A stretch of DNA of 64,000 nucleotides from NCBI RefSeq assembly GCF_006335145.1, contig NZ_VDMN01000002.1, positions 620,001 through 684,000 of the forward strand. The letters run 5' to 3'. The stretch comes from Aliirhizobium smilacinae. Lineage in GTDB: Bacteria; Pseudomonadota; Alphaproteobacteria; Rhizobiales; Rhizobiaceae. Position numbers and translations under genes: made by a program. The notes under the pieces are model-generated. The model was not told the DNA's origin and searched no databases. It saw only the letters and a program-made list of their open reading frames with translations. Below are positions 25,624 to 34,710 of this stretch, in pieces (the first letter of the stretch is position 1; every line of letters starts with the position of its first letter).

Positions 25624-27414
25624 ATGTTTCGCGAAGCTGCAGCGCGCATACCCTCGGTTTTCTCAGGGTTTCTTCCCGGTGCTCCGTTTGGTGATCGAGA
25701 CGCCTGGCAGGCCGTATCCGATGATCTGAAGGCGCATGTGGTGGGAGATGCCGAGGCGGCATCTTGCCGCAGCTGGTCGGTGATCAAAGCGCAGGACTAT
25801 CGGCAGTTTTCGATCACCGGCAACAGAGCGGATTTCGAAGCGGCGTATTTCTCCCGCCGCCGGATGCTGAACGATCTCGTGCTGGGTGAACTGGTCGAAG
25901 GCAAGGGGCGTTTTCTGCCATCGATTGTCGACGGCGTCATGCTGATCTGCGAGGAAAGCGGATGGCAGCTTCCGGCGCACAATTCCTATGAGCGTGGTGG
26001 CGTACGGCATCCTCTGCCCGATGTAGAGCGGCCGGTGATCGATCTGTTTGCGGCCGAGACCGGCGCGCTGCTGGCCACTGTGGCTGCCCTTCTTGGCGGG
26101 CCGCTGGACGAGATCAGCCCCACCGTTCGGCGCCGGATCGAGCATGAGGTGCGGGTCCGAATTCTAGATCCCTATCTGGGCACCCATTTCTGGTGGATGG
26201 GCAACGGGTCGGAGCGGGTGAACAACTGGACGGCATGGATCACACAGAACGTTCTTCTCGCCACTTTCAGCCTCGATAGCGACCATGATCTGCGGCGCAA
26301 TGTCGTGGAGAAGGCACTCGGCAGCCTCGATTGTTTCATCAAGGATTACGCCGAGGACGGCGCCTGCGAAGAGGGCGTGGTTTATTACCGGCATGCGGCC
26401 CTTTGCATGTTCGGTGCCATGCGCATTCTTGATCATGTGGCACCCGGTTCGATGGCGCCTCTGTGGGGCGCGCCAAAAATCCGCAACATGGCGGAATACA
26501 TTCTCCACATGCATGTGGACGGCCGTTATTATTTCAATTTCGCCGATTCTGCCGCCGTCATCGATCCCTGCAGCGTTCGCGAATATCTTTTCGGCAAGGC
26601 CGTCGGATCCGATGCGCTGGCGGCTTTCGCAGCAAGGGATCGTGCGACCAGCACGACACCACATCTGCCGGACGAGTGGAACCTCTGGTACCGCGTTCAG
26701 GAGCTGTTGATTGACGTCCAGCCGCCTCAGGCATCGAAGGTGCAGCCCGCAAGGGATGCGTCCTATCCGGGCATCGGACTGTTCGTCGCCCGTGACGATT
26801 GTTTTGCGCTGGCCGTGAAGGCCGGCAGCAACGGCGAAAGCCACAATCACAACGATGTCGGCAGCGTCACGCTCTATAAGGACGGCAAGCCGTTTCTGAT
26901 CGATGTCGGTGTCGAGACCTATACGGCCAAGACCTTTTCGCCCCGGCGTTACGAAATCTGGACGATGCAGTCGGCCTTTCACAATCTGCCGACGTTTGAT
27001 GACGTCATGCAGTCGGACGGCGCAGCTTTTGCTGCGCGCGATGTGCGGGCGGATTTTTCATCGGAAGCAGCCGAAATCTCATTCGATATCGCGGCGGCCT
27101 ATCCGCAAGAGGCAAGGTTGCGAGCCTATCGCCGCACCGTATCGCTGCGCCGCGGGCATGGCGTGGAGATCATCGATGACCATGACGGCGACCTGCCAGC
27201 GGTCCTCTCGCTGATGACCCGCGACGAGCCGATTGTACACGGCGGATCGGTCCATGTCGGCGAACTGGGTCGCATCGAGATCGAAGGGGGCGGCAATATC
27301 GAGATCGATACGATCGAGATCGACGATGCGCGGCTGAAGATTTCATGGCCCTCGAAAATTTATCGGCTGCGTATTCCTCTTCTCAGGAAGCGGCTGAAAT
27401 TGCAGATCGTCTGA
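25624..27414 (+). CDS. Heparinase II/III-family protein, cytoplasmic
   Basis: A 596-residue protein with a predicted N-terminal (alpha/alpha) toroid (GTHFWWMGNGSERVNNWTAW near 180-200) and a C-terminal beta-sandwich. The family signature is SHNHNDVGSVTLYKDGKPF, with His407, His409 and Asp411, followed by LIDVGVETYTAKTFSPRRYE. ATG 25624 is preceded by GGAGGAAGCG. Most family members are secreted lyases for uronate polysaccharides; this one has no signal peptide, so it should act on an imported oligosaccharide. Divergence from the ABC/GH88 operon supports a shared pathway: lyase cut, then removal of the unsaturated uronate by GH88. Polysaccharide identity is unknown. Confidence 0.83.
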   Translation: MFREAAARIPSVFSGFLPGAPFGDRDAWQAVSDDLKAHVVGDAEAASCRSWSVIKAQDYRQFSITGNRADFEAAYFSRRRMLNDLVLGELVEGKGRFLPSIVDGVMLICEESGWQLPAHNSYERGGVRHPLPDVERPVIDLFAAETGALLATVAALLGGPLDEISPTVRRRIEHEVRVRILDPYLGTHFWWMGNGSERVNNWTAWITQNVLLATFSLDSDHDLRRNVVEKALGSLDCFIKDYAEDGACEEGVVYYRHAALCMFGAMRILDHVAPGSMAPLWGAPKIRNMAEYILHMHVDGRYYFNFADSAAVIDPCSVREYLFGKAVGSDALAAFAARDRATSTTPHLPDEWNLWYRVQELLIDVQPPQASKVQPARDASYPGIGLFVARDDCFALAVKAGSNGESHNHNDVGSVTLYKDGKPFLIDVGVETYTAKTFSPRRYEIWTMQSAFHNLPTFDDVMQSDGAAFAARDVRADFSSEAAEISFDIAAAYPQEARLRAYRRTVSLRRGHGVEIIDDHDGDLPAVLSLMTRDEPIVHGGSVHVGELGRIEIEGGGNIEIDTIEIDDARLKISWPSKIYRLRIPLLRKRLKLQIV

Positions 27415-27424
27415 GGAGGACGGA

Positions 27425-28213
27425 ATGGAACTTATACTGAAAGTAATTGATGGCAGCGGTTTCGTCCGCGCTGAAGCGACCGGCACGGATGAGACATTTC
27501 TGATTTTCTCAGGCGCTTACGAAGACGGTGATCAGGTGGTCGTCGAAGCGTCGTCGCCGGGACATATCGTCCTTGCGCTGGACGATGCGATAACCCCGAC
27601 GCTCGTATATCTGACAGGCAAAAGCTACGAGCTTGCCGTTCCTTTCGAAATCCGGCGTCCGCCCTATTCGCCGCGTGCTTTCGCCGGTGATCTGCATCGT
27701 CTGCATGTTCGAAAGGCGCGGCCGGAGGAGGTGGTTCAACGTCGCAACCTCGCCCTCAATCCTTGGGACGATAAAAGCAATTCGACTTTATTCCCGCATG
27801 CCGTGGCAAATGTTCAGACCCGCGGGGAAACCCAGTTTGCTGCCCGCAATGCGATCGATGGCGAAAAGGCCAATGATAACCATGGCTCCTGGCCGTATAC
27901 CAGCTGGGGCATCAATATGGACCCGGCGGCGGAACTGGTTGTGGAGTTCGGCCGGCCGGTCAAGGTCGATGAGATCGTTTTCTATCTGCGTGCCGATTTC
28001 CCGCATGATGCCTGGTGGGAAAATGCCAGCATCACGCTGTCGAGCGGTCAGGTGCACAGCTTTCCTTTGGTGAAAACCGGTGCTGCACAGGGATTCCGGA
28101 TCGAGGAGCAGACGGTCGAGTGGGTCAAGCTGCACAGTCTGGTGAAGGCAGAGGATCCCTCGCCCTTTCCGGCACTGACGCAGATTGAAGTCTGGGGCCG
28201 CGACTTGGACTGA
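27425..28213 (+). CDS. Unknown protein with F5/8C (discoidin)-like C-terminal domain
   Basis: A 262-residue protein that begins 10 bases after the heparinase stop behind GAGGACGG. The N-terminal ~95 residues form a beta-rich domain I cannot name. Residues about 105-262 look like an F5/8-type C or CBM32-like galactose-binding fold (RNLALNPWDDKSNSTLFPHA, ARNAIDGEKANDNHGSWPY, VEFGRPVKVDEIVFYLRADF). There is no signal peptide. It may be a carbohydrate-binding accessory subunit of the upstream lyase, or an enzyme with an uncharacterised N-terminal domain. The operon link is clear; the function is not known. Confidence 0.65.
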   Translation: MELILKVIDGSGFVRAEATGTDETFLIFSGAYEDGDQVVVEASSPGHIVLALDDAITPTLVYLTGKSYELAVPFEIRRPPYSPRAFAGDLHRLHVRKARPEEVVQRRNLALNPWDDKSNSTLFPHAVANVQTRGETQFAARNAIDGEKANDNHGSWPYTSWGINMDPAAELVVEFGRPVKVDEIVFYLRADFPHDAWWENASITLSSGQVHSFPLVKTGAAQGFRIEEQTVEWVKLHSLVKAEDPSPFPALTQIEVWGRDLD

Positions 28214-28246
28214 ATGCAGCGTCAAGTCCAAATGCCCCGCGCAGGT

Positions 28247-28984
28247 TCAGCCGGGGATGGAGCGCGAGTTGCGAAGCAGTTCGCGATAGCGGGCCTGGCT
28301 TCCTCTCAGGTGGTCGCGCATGGCGTTGCGGGCCGCCTCTTCATCGCGGTCGGAGATCGCCATGACGATCGTTTCATGTTCCTGGTGGATCAGGCGGCGA
28401 TAGGCGGTCTGTTCGGCAAAGTCTGGATCCGGCATGGGCCTGGATTGGGGGATGACGGCGCTGCCGTGAAATTCCAGATGCTGCCGGAACAGCGGGTTGT
28501 TGGTCGCCTCGGCAATCGCGAAGTGGAGCGCCAGATCGGCCATCCGGATCGACTCATTCTGCTCGATACAGCGCAGAACCTGCCGATGGCACTCAAAAAT
28601 CACCTCTTCCTGCGCCGGCGATCGACGTGCTGCGGCGAGGCCCGCCGCTTCAATCTCCAGCGGAGCGCGAACCTCGAGCACCTCGAGATCTGACGATACG
28701 CGTGCCTTGTCGACGGTGCGGTTCGCGGTCAGCTGAAAAGTCGGGCTGAGCACGAAAATGCCGGCACCCTGCCTCACCTCCACGAGCCCGTCGGATTTGA
28801 GGGCGGCGACCGCCTCGCGAATGACCGTGCGGCTTACCTGGTGGGTTTCCGTCAGCTCCACTTCGCTCGGCAGTTTCTGTCCGGGCGAATACTGGCCGCT
28901 GGTTATCGCGTGCCGGAGGCTTGCCCCCACTTTTGAAACCAGTGATCCTGGCCCCTTGGGTCGAACCTTGGTCTGGACCGTCAC
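28247..28984 (-). CDS. GntR-family regulator, FadR/FCD subgroup
   Basis: A 245-residue regulator with an N-terminal winged helix (residues about 13-75: SGQYSPGQKLPSEVELTETH, VSRTVIREAVAALKSDGLVEV) and a C-terminal FCD ligand-binding domain. Its metal-site histidines are visible in LALHFAIAEATNN and RRLIHQEHETI. FCD regulators typically sense sugar acids or uronates and repress uronate pathways. It is convergent with the F5/8C gene and lies inside the glycan cluster, so it is the best candidate regulator of the divergent promoters at 25399-25623. Ligand unknown. Confidence 0.85.
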   Translation of the reverse strand: MTVQTKVRPKGPGSLVSKVGASLRHAITSGQYSPGQKLPSEVELTETHQVSRTVIREAVAALKSDGLVEVRQGAGIFVLSPTFQLTANRTVDKARVSSDLEVLEVRAPLEIEAAGLAAARRSPAQEEVIFECHRQVLRCIEQNESIRMADLALHFAIAEATNNPLFRQHLEFHGSAVIPQSRPMPDPDFAEQTAYRRLIHQEHETIVMAISDRDEEAARNAMRDHLRGSQARYRELLRNSRSIPG

Positions 28985-29184
28985 AGCTATTCCTCGCGAT
29001 GCTGCAGATAAGGCGAAACGATTTCCGGCATATCCGCGTGTTCGCTAAATAGGTATGACAAATTTCAATTATTATCAATCACGGAAACGCGAGCAAGAGA
29101 GGTTTTGCGTCCAATTGACGCTTTTTCCGGTACGAAAACGAAGACTGGACTGGGGTATTTGTCTGCTGTATTCCTGAATTTCGA

Positions 29185-29229
29185 GCATTTTCATCAAGTC
29201 ATAATATGAGCTGCGCGAAAGCATTTTCG
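29185..29229 (+). promoter_or_regulatory. Repeated GCATTTTC upstream of the SMP-30 gene
   Basis: GCATTTTC occurs at 29185-29192 and again within AAAGCATTTTCG (29218-29229), directly before the ribosome site GGGAGGATG. AAAGCATTTTCG is the reverse complement of a 12-mer in the promoter spacer at 4943-4954. The rest of 28985-29184 holds AT-rich sequence near the GntR start with no clear promoter. Confidence 0.3.
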
Positions 29230-29245
29230 GGAGGATGCAGGCACT

Positions 29246-30109
29246 ATGCCCACGAATGACATATTCGATCGACGCCGTTGCGAACTCGGGGAAGGCGCTT
29301 TCTGGCATCCGCAACGTCAGCAATTCTTCTGGTTCGATATCGTCAGCAACGTGCTTCTGAGCCAGGAAGGTGGCAAGCCACTCACTTGGGCATTCGAGGA
29401 AAACGTGTCGGCTGCGGGCTGGCTTTCTGCAGATGACTTGTTGATTGCGGGAGAAACCGGCCTGCAGAGCCTGAATCTGGTGTCGGGAAAACGCGAGCCT
29501 GTGGCCGCTTTTCCGCATAATCTGATCCTTCGCTCCAATGATGGCCGAGCAGATCCCTACGGTGGTTTCTGGATCGGCACCATGGGCAAGCGTTCGGAAC
29601 GGGAGGCCGGTGCGATATGGCGCTACTGGCGCGGCGAGTTTCGCATGATTTACGAAGGGATCAGCATCCCGAATGCCATCTGCTTCGATGCGGAGCGATC
29701 GCTTGCCTATTTCTCCGATACGCGGCTGAAGAAGATCTGGCATGTGCGGCTGGATGACGACGGATGGCCGTCGGGTGAACCGGAACTGTTTGTTGATCTC
29801 ACGGGTGCGCCCCATTCCCCCGACGGCGCCGTGATCGATGCGCAGGGCAATCTGTGGAACGCCCAGTGGGGTGGACGCCGCGTCGCCTGTTACGCGCCCG
29901 ATGGACAGGAAATCGCAGCCGAATATTTCGAGGCGACGCGCATCTCGTGCCCGGCTTTCGGGGGCGCTGACATGCAGAGCCTTTTTGCAACCACCGCCTG
30001 CCAGGGCACGAGTGCCGAGGCACGCGAAGCCGAACCGCTTGCCGGCATGACGTTTGAGCGCAAGACGGCGTTCCGCGGCGTGAGCGAGCCGCAAGTCATT
30101 CTGGGCTGA
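29246..30109 (+). CDS. SMP-30/gluconolactonase-family protein (sugar lactonase)
   Basis: A 287-residue six-bladed beta-propeller. The four metal ligands are Glu16 (ELGEGAFW), Asn98 (LRSNDGRADPYGGFW), Asn143 (IPNAICF) and Asp193 (SPDGAVID), as in bacterial sugar lactonases and human SMP-30. ATG 29246 follows GGGAGGATGCAGG. It is cytoplasmic. It hydrolyses aldonolactones formed by sugar dehydrogenases; no dehydrogenase is adjacent here. It is followed after 59 bases by an acetyltransferase fusion gene and sits at the edge of the uronate-glycan cluster. Confidence 0.87.
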   Translation: MPTNDIFDRRRCELGEGAFWHPQRQQFFWFDIVSNVLLSQEGGKPLTWAFEENVSAAGWLSADDLLIAGETGLQSLNLVSGKREPVAAFPHNLILRSNDGRADPYGGFWIGTMGKRSEREAGAIWRYWRGEFRMIYEGISIPNAICFDAERSLAYFSDTRLKKIWHVRLDDDGWPSGEPELFVDLTGAPHSPDGAVIDAQGNLWNAQWGGRRVACYAPDGQEIAAEYFEATRISCPAFGGADMQSLFATTACQGTSAEAREAEPLAGMTFERKTAFRGVSEPQVILG

Positions 30110-30168
30110 CCATCGTCATTGGCTTCGCGGACCCGTCTCGGCGTTAGAGGCATGAACAGGACAAGCAG

Positions 30169-31836
30169 ATGAACCACGGAATAGATGCAGATTCTGACGC
30201 TGATAAAACGGCAGCGGATCGCCACGCGCGGCTGGAATTCATGACCTGGGAGCGCACGCCGGCCGAGGCCGACAGCCCAAGCCAGAGGGCGTTGAAGGAA
30301 AAGCTCGCGCAATCTGCCAATGCGCGGATCGCCGATACGGCCTATATCGCCGAGGATGCTCGCATCTTCACCTCGGCACTCACGGTCGGCAAACGGTCCT
30401 GGATCGCGGCACATGCCCTCATCCGCGGAGATTTTGAGCTTGGCACGAATTGTTCGGTCAATGCCTATGCTTGCATCTCGGGAAAGGTTCGCTGCGGAAA
30501 CGGTGTTCGCATTGCGTCGCTTGCATCGATCGTCGGCTTCAATCACGGCTTTGACGATCCCAACACGCCGATCAACGATCAGCCGCACGAAATCAAGGGT
30601 ATCGTCATCGGCGATGATGTCTGGATCGGTGCCAATGCGGTCATTCTCGACGGCGTGACGATTGGCAACGGTGCGGTGATCGCGGCAGGTGCCGTCGTTA
30701 ACAAGGATGTAGCCCCGTTAGCGATCATGGCCGGCGTACCGGCAAAACTCGTCCGCCACCGTGGCGAAAAGCCCGCGGCTGCAAGGTCTCTTCGCAGCGA
30801 AGTCGAACAGGCGCTTCGCTCGATCAGCGAGATGGCCAAAAGCCAGTGGCGGGACGTTCTGAGCCATTATCGCCGGCCCGAAGGTTATCTCTCGGCCGAC
30901 GCCAGCGGCGCGGTTTGCAGAAGTGCAAGGCATCAATGTGATGCGATAGAAATTGCTGCGGGCTTCGGCGAGCCTCCTTCCGGAGAAGAGGCGAAAGCGA
31001 TCATCGATCGCCTTCGTTCGCTGCAGGATCCGCAGACAGGCCTCTTCCCCGATCCTTTTACGCCGCCCGATCCGTCCGCGCTCGTTCTGGACGATACCTT
31101 TTCGCTCTACAACGTCCTTGCCGTCGGTTACGCGCTGGAAATCCTCGGTGCCAGACCGAAATTCCCGATTGCGATCGCAGAGATGGATGCGGTCGCGCTT
31201 TGCGACTGGCTGGAGGCCTTGCCCTGGAAGCAACGCGCCTGGCGGTGTGGTGATCGCATCGATGGGATCGCTACGGCGCTCTATTTCAACGCGCGGTATT
31301 TCGAAAGCGGCAGGGGGCGGGAGGTCCTGTTTGGATGGCTCACAACCCATGTCGACCGTGCAACGGGTCTCTGGGGCCGTCCGACGGCGGAGCAGGGGCT
31401 TCTCCAGCCGATAAACGGCTTCTACCGTCTCTCGCGCGGTACTTACGGACAATTCGGTGTGCCGGTTCCCTATCCGGAAGCGGCGATCAATTCCGTTCTG
31501 TCTCACTACCGGAATTACCAGGGTTTTTCCGGCGATAGCTACACGGCCTGCAACCTTCTCGATACGATCCACCCGTTATGGCTTTGCCTCAAGCAGACGG
31601 ATTTCATGCGTGTCCAATCGGAGGCTATCGCCGAAACCATCATCCTGCGCGCGCCGGAACGTTGGCAAGCCGGAACGGGCTTTGCGTTCGCGGATGGTCA
31701 GCAGGCGAGCTTGCAGGGAACGGAGATGTGGCTGTCGACGCTGCATCTCGCTGCAGATGTTCTGAACCTTACGGAACAGTTCGCCTTCGTTCCGCAAGGC
31801 GTACATCGCACACGCGCTGCCGGATTAGGCGTCTAG
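30169..31836 (+). CDS. Fusion of a hexapeptide-repeat acetyltransferase with an (alpha/alpha)-type domain
   Basis: A 555-residue protein. Residues about 48-205 form a left-handed beta-helix of hexapeptide repeats ([73 protein letters not shown]). A catalytic-type histidine occurs in GFNHGFDD, typical of CoA-dependent sugar O-acetyltransferases. After a linker, residues about 225-550 form a helical domain rich in Trp and Tyr ([52 protein letters not shown]) that resembles glycan-processing toroids but matches no family I can name. No signal peptide. The gene follows the lactonase gene and probably modifies a cytoplasmic sugar or glycan intermediate. Confidence 0.7.
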   Translation: MNHGIDADSDADKTAADRHARLEFMTWERTPAEADSPSQRALKEKLAQSANARIADTAYIAEDARIFTSALTVGKRSWIAAHALIRGDFELGTNCSVNAYACISGKVRCGNGVRIASLASIVGFNHGFDDPNTPINDQPHEIKGIVIGDDVWIGANAVILDGVTIGNGAVIAAGAVVNKDVAPLAIMAGVPAKLVRHRGEKPAAARSLRSEVEQALRSISEMAKSQWRDVLSHYRRPEGYLSADASGAVCRSARHQCDAIEIAAGFGEPPSGEEAKAIIDRLRSLQDPQTGLFPDPFTPPDPSALVLDDTFSLYNVLAVGYALEILGARPKFPIAIAEMDAVALCDWLEALPWKQRAWRCGDRIDGIATALYFNARYFESGRGREVLFGWLTTHVDRATGLWGRPTAEQGLLQPINGFYRLSRGTYGQFGVPVPYPEAAINSVLSHYRNYQGFSGDSYTACNLLDTIHPLWLCLKQTDFMRVQSEAIAETIILRAPERWQAGTGFAFADGQQASLQGTEMWLSTLHLAADVLNLTEQFAFVPQGVHRTRAAGLGV

Positions 31837-31909
31837 GGCGACCAGCGGCACTTGGGAATGGTTTAGCGCCAGACCATTTCGGTAGAACGACAAGACGGCA
31901 GATCGCTCC

Positions 31910-32809
31910 TCATTCGAGCATGACCATGTGGGACGCCACCTGTTCCTCGAAGAATTTCGAGAACGAGGCGATCCGTGGCGGCAGTGCCTGATAAGGCGGA
32001 TAATAGAGCGTCAGCCAGAGTTCCGGCGGCGCCCATCCCTGCAAAACATGCACGAGGCGTCCTGTCCTCAAATGTTCGGCGATATGGAATCCGGGCAACA
32101 TTGCAACACCGGCGCCATCCGCTGCCATATCCGCCAGAACCTCACCGCTATTGGCGCTGAAGCCGCGGCCGGCTGAGATCGTCATGCTCGACCCGCCATC
32201 CGACAGAACCCAGTTCTCCCGCCGGCTTTCGCCGCTATAGGCAAGGCAATCGTCCGGCGTCAATTCGCTCGGATGCTGCATGTCGACGAACCGGCTTCCG
32301 GGCGCTGCAACGAGAATGCGTGGCACGACACGGATCTTGCGCCAGATGGTGAACTTGTCGGATGGTTGAGACGAGATGCGGATTGCCAGATCGTAGTCAT
32401 CGTCGACGATATTCACGAGCCCATCGGAAAGCGAGATCTCGAAGCTCATCTTCGGATAACGTTCCTTGAAGCCCGAGAGGATCGGGGGCAGGACGGCCTT
32501 GCCGAACCAGGTCGGCGCGCTGATCCGCAGGCGGCCCTCATCGGCCTTGTGGGCGTTCATCACTTCCCTGCGGGCGGTTTCAAGTGTCTCGATGGCAGGC
32601 TGGACCTGCGCGGCAAAGATTGCGCCGTCGGTCGTCAGCGAAACCTGCCGTGTGGTTCTGACGAAAAGCTGGACGCCGAGATCGTTTTCCAGTGCCGCGA
32701 TGGCGCGAGTGACCGCCGCCGGCGTCATGTCGAGTTCGCGGGCGACCTGGGCGAAATTCCGCTTTTCTGCGGCGAGCAGAAAAATTCTGAGAGCTTTGTA
32801 GTCGTTCAT
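31910..32809 (-). CDS. LysR-family regulator (predicted controller of the TTGCAATT regulon)
   Basis: A 299-residue LysR protein. The N-terminal winged helix (residues 1-60: ALRIFLLAAEKRNFAQVARE, PAAVTRAIAALENDLGVQLF) is followed by a periplasmic-binding-protein-like effector domain. It belongs to the CrgA/AaeR-type group with LRISAPTWFGKAVLPPIL. It is divergent from the ring-cleaving dioxygenase gene; the 117-base space between contains a 31-nt element also found before three other transcription units. This arrangement is the usual one for an autoregulating LysR protein. Inducers could be quinones, aromatic acids or oxidants; none is shown by the sequence. Confidence 0.85.
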   Translation of the reverse strand: MNDYKALRIFLLAAEKRNFAQVARELDMTPAAVTRAIAALENDLGVQLFVRTTRQVSLTTDGAIFAAQVQPAIETLETARREVMNAHKADEGRLRISAPTWFGKAVLPPILSGFKERYPKMSFEISLSDGLVNIVDDDYDLAIRISSQPSDKFTIWRKIRVVPRILVAAPGSRFVDMQHPSELTPDDCLAYSGESRRENWVLSDGGSSMTISAGRGFSANSGEVLADMAADGAGVAMLPGFHIAEHLRTGRLVHVLQGWAPPELWLTLYYPPYQALPPRIASFSKFFEEQVASHMVMLE

Positions 32810-32826
32810 CTCGATTGTTTCAAAAA

Positions 32827-32857
32827 TTGCAATTCAATCAAAATTAATATTGCAATT
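32827..32857. promoter_or_regulatory. LysR-type operator, copy 1
   Basis: TTGCAATT at 32827-32834 and TTGCAATT at 32850-32857 form a 31-nt element separated by an AT-rich 15-nt centre (CAATCAAAATTAATA). It lies between the LysR gene and the dioxygenase gene. The same spacing is found at 35854, 39345 and 41551. Confidence 0.7.
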
Positions 32858-32926
32858 CCGCATCTGGATCAATCCGCCTAAATCTCTCCCAACGAAACGG
32901 ACCAGCCACGAAAGAAAGGCATTCAG

Positions 32927-33859
32927 ATGATCAAGGATATCAAGGGACTGCACCACGTCACATCGATGGCGTCGGACGCCCGCCAGAATAACCGGTTCTT
33001 CACCGACACGCTCGGGCTGCGCCGCGTCAAGCAGACCGTAAACTTCGACGATCCCAGCGTCTACCACCTCTATTACGGTGACGAGAATGGTTCGGCCGGC
33101 ACGGTGATGACCTATTTCCCGTTCCAGCACATGATGCTCGGTCGTCCGGGCGTGGGCGAAGTCGGCGAAACCCAGTTCTCGGTCCCGAAGGGCGCGCTGA
33201 AATTCTGGCAGGACCGCTTCGTCGCACAGGGCGTCGATGGTCTTGAGACCGATACGGTCTTTGGCGCCAACCGCCTGCGTTTCATGGGGCCGGATGGCGA
33301 CGCGCTGGCACTGATCGAAGCGGCCGATGACAACCGCACGCCCTGGCTTGCAAACGGTATCCCCGACGATGCGGCGATCCGCGGTTTTGCCGGAGCACGC
33401 TTCAACCTGCACGACACCGCTGCCACGGAAGAACTGCTCGGCTTCATGGGCTACCAGCGCGCCGAGAAGGAAGGTGATGTGACCCGCTTCATCATTCCGG
33501 GCGGCAACGGGGCTGACACGATTGATGTGGCATCGCTTCCAAAAACGCCGTTCGCACGGCAAGGTGCCGGCTCGGTGCACCACATCGCTTTTGCCGTCGA
33601 TAACCGCGAAAAGCAGCTCGAGGTACGCAAGGCCCTTATGGACACGGGATATCAGGTGACACCGGTGATCGACCGCGATTATTTCTGGGCGATCTACTTC
33701 CGCACGCCGGGCGGCGTGCTGTTCGAAATCGCCACGAATGAGCCGGGCTTCAATCGTGACGAGGATACCGCACATCTCGGTGAAGTCCTGAAACTGCCAA
33801 GCCAGTACGAGCCGTTCCGCGGTCGGATCGAAGCCAATCTCGAACCCTTGGCAGCCTGA
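32927..33859 (+). CDS. Ring-cleaving dioxygenase / VOC-family protein (MhqA/MhqO type)
   Basis: A 310-residue protein with two vicinal-oxygen-chelate modules. Metal ligands are visible as His9/His10 (GLHHVTS), His218/His219 (SVHHIAF) and Glu267 (GVLFEIAT). The sequence from LRRVKQTVNFDDPSVYHLYYG is typical of hydroquinone-responsive MhqO proteins of Bacillus and their proteobacterial relatives, which are thought to open hydroquinone rings. ATG 32927 follows AAAGAAAGGCATTC. It is the first gene after the LysR operator. Its paralogues usually protect against quinone or electrophile stress, so the regulon may serve this purpose. Confidence 0.87.
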   Translation: MIKDIKGLHHVTSMASDARQNNRFFTDTLGLRRVKQTVNFDDPSVYHLYYGDENGSAGTVMTYFPFQHMMLGRPGVGEVGETQFSVPKGALKFWQDRFVAQGVDGLETDTVFGANRLRFMGPDGDALALIEAADDNRTPWLANGIPDDAAIRGFAGARFNLHDTAATEELLGFMGYQRAEKEGDVTRFIIPGGNGADTIDVASLPKTPFARQGAGSVHHIAFAVDNREKQLEVRKALMDTGYQVTPVIDRDYFWAIYFRTPGGVLFEIATNEPGFNRDEDTAHLGEVLKLPSQYEPFRGRIEANLEPLAA

Positions 33860-33894
33860 CGGCTCCATTCGGCCGGATGGTATAAATTAGAAGA

Positions 33895-33932
33895 TTAAAG
33901 CGCTGCGTGTCCCAAAGACCGCGGCGCTTTAA
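33895..33932. terminator. Bidirectional hairpin between convergent genes
   Basis: TTAAAGCGC (33895-33903) pairs with GCGCTTTAA (33924-33932). The right arm contains the stop codon of the minus-strand AraC-like gene. It can terminate the dioxygenase transcript and the opposing one; A/T tracts at the base give short U-runs on both strands. Confidence 0.55.
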
Positions 33933-34492
33933 TGCCGATAGAGGGAGCGCCCATAACGCTGGGCGATATGGGCGTTGAACGCCAGTGCAACATGCGCGAG
34001 AAGCCGATCCCTTACATCATCCGCCATATCGAACAGCGGCATCAGTGCCGCGCCGATATCGCGGACTGTCCGGTCCTCGATCCCGCGGCAAATCGCAAGG
34101 TCGTCGACGCGGGGCTCACCGGCCTCGTCGGCAAGTTCCGCCAGATGAGAGCGTGGAATGTGAAAGACGAGTGCTTCGAAACTGCCACGGATTGCGATGC
34201 CGGCCCCCTGTTTCAGGCTGATCAGGCAGATCGAACCCTTTGGATAGAGCTTTAGCGGCGCTGGCGGCCGATCGGGCCAGATATCGCGGTGCTCGACGTC
34301 GATCAGATAAAGTACGACAAGAAACGCATCATCTGCGGGCAGGATAACGGGATGGTCGCCATCTTCGTAGTGACGCCAGAGATGGGTGATGGCAAGCTCC
34401 GCCCGGCGAAGCGGTCTGGTCATCAGGGACCGGGCATTTTCGGCCCCGAAATATTCCGCAATCTTCTCGCCTATAGGCAATGCTTCACTCAC
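33929..34492 (-). pseudogene. AraC-type sensor domain lacking its DNA-binding domain
   Basis: A 187-residue protein whose sequence aligns with the N-terminal ligand-binding part of AraC-type regulators of the AraC_binding_2 kind, ending in LLAHVALAFNAHIAQRYGRSLYRH. In the neighbouring full-length AraC gene the matching point (FVDQLATAIGTHLVQRYGG) is followed by ~100 residues with two helix-turn-helices; here a TAA stop comes at once and no remnant is found in the 70 bases beyond. It is either a truncated pseudogene or an orphan sensor that competes for ligand or dimerises with the neighbour. The reading frame itself is intact, with ATG at 34492. Confidence 0.65.
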
Positions 34493-34710
34493 ATGTGTCT
34501 CGCTTGTTCCTGCGTCTGCCTATATGGCCGCGCTGTGCAAAGCAGGTTCGGAAAAAATAGCCCCGATCAGCCGTTTCGACTTAAGCGGTATGGCGCAATC
34601 AATCATATTCGACAATCATGCGCGCGATAGAACGGAATAGACCAAATCTTCCAGCCATGGCATCAAAACGCATGTTTGCCTTGAGCGGTTGAAAGAGAAA
34701 GTAGTGCGCC

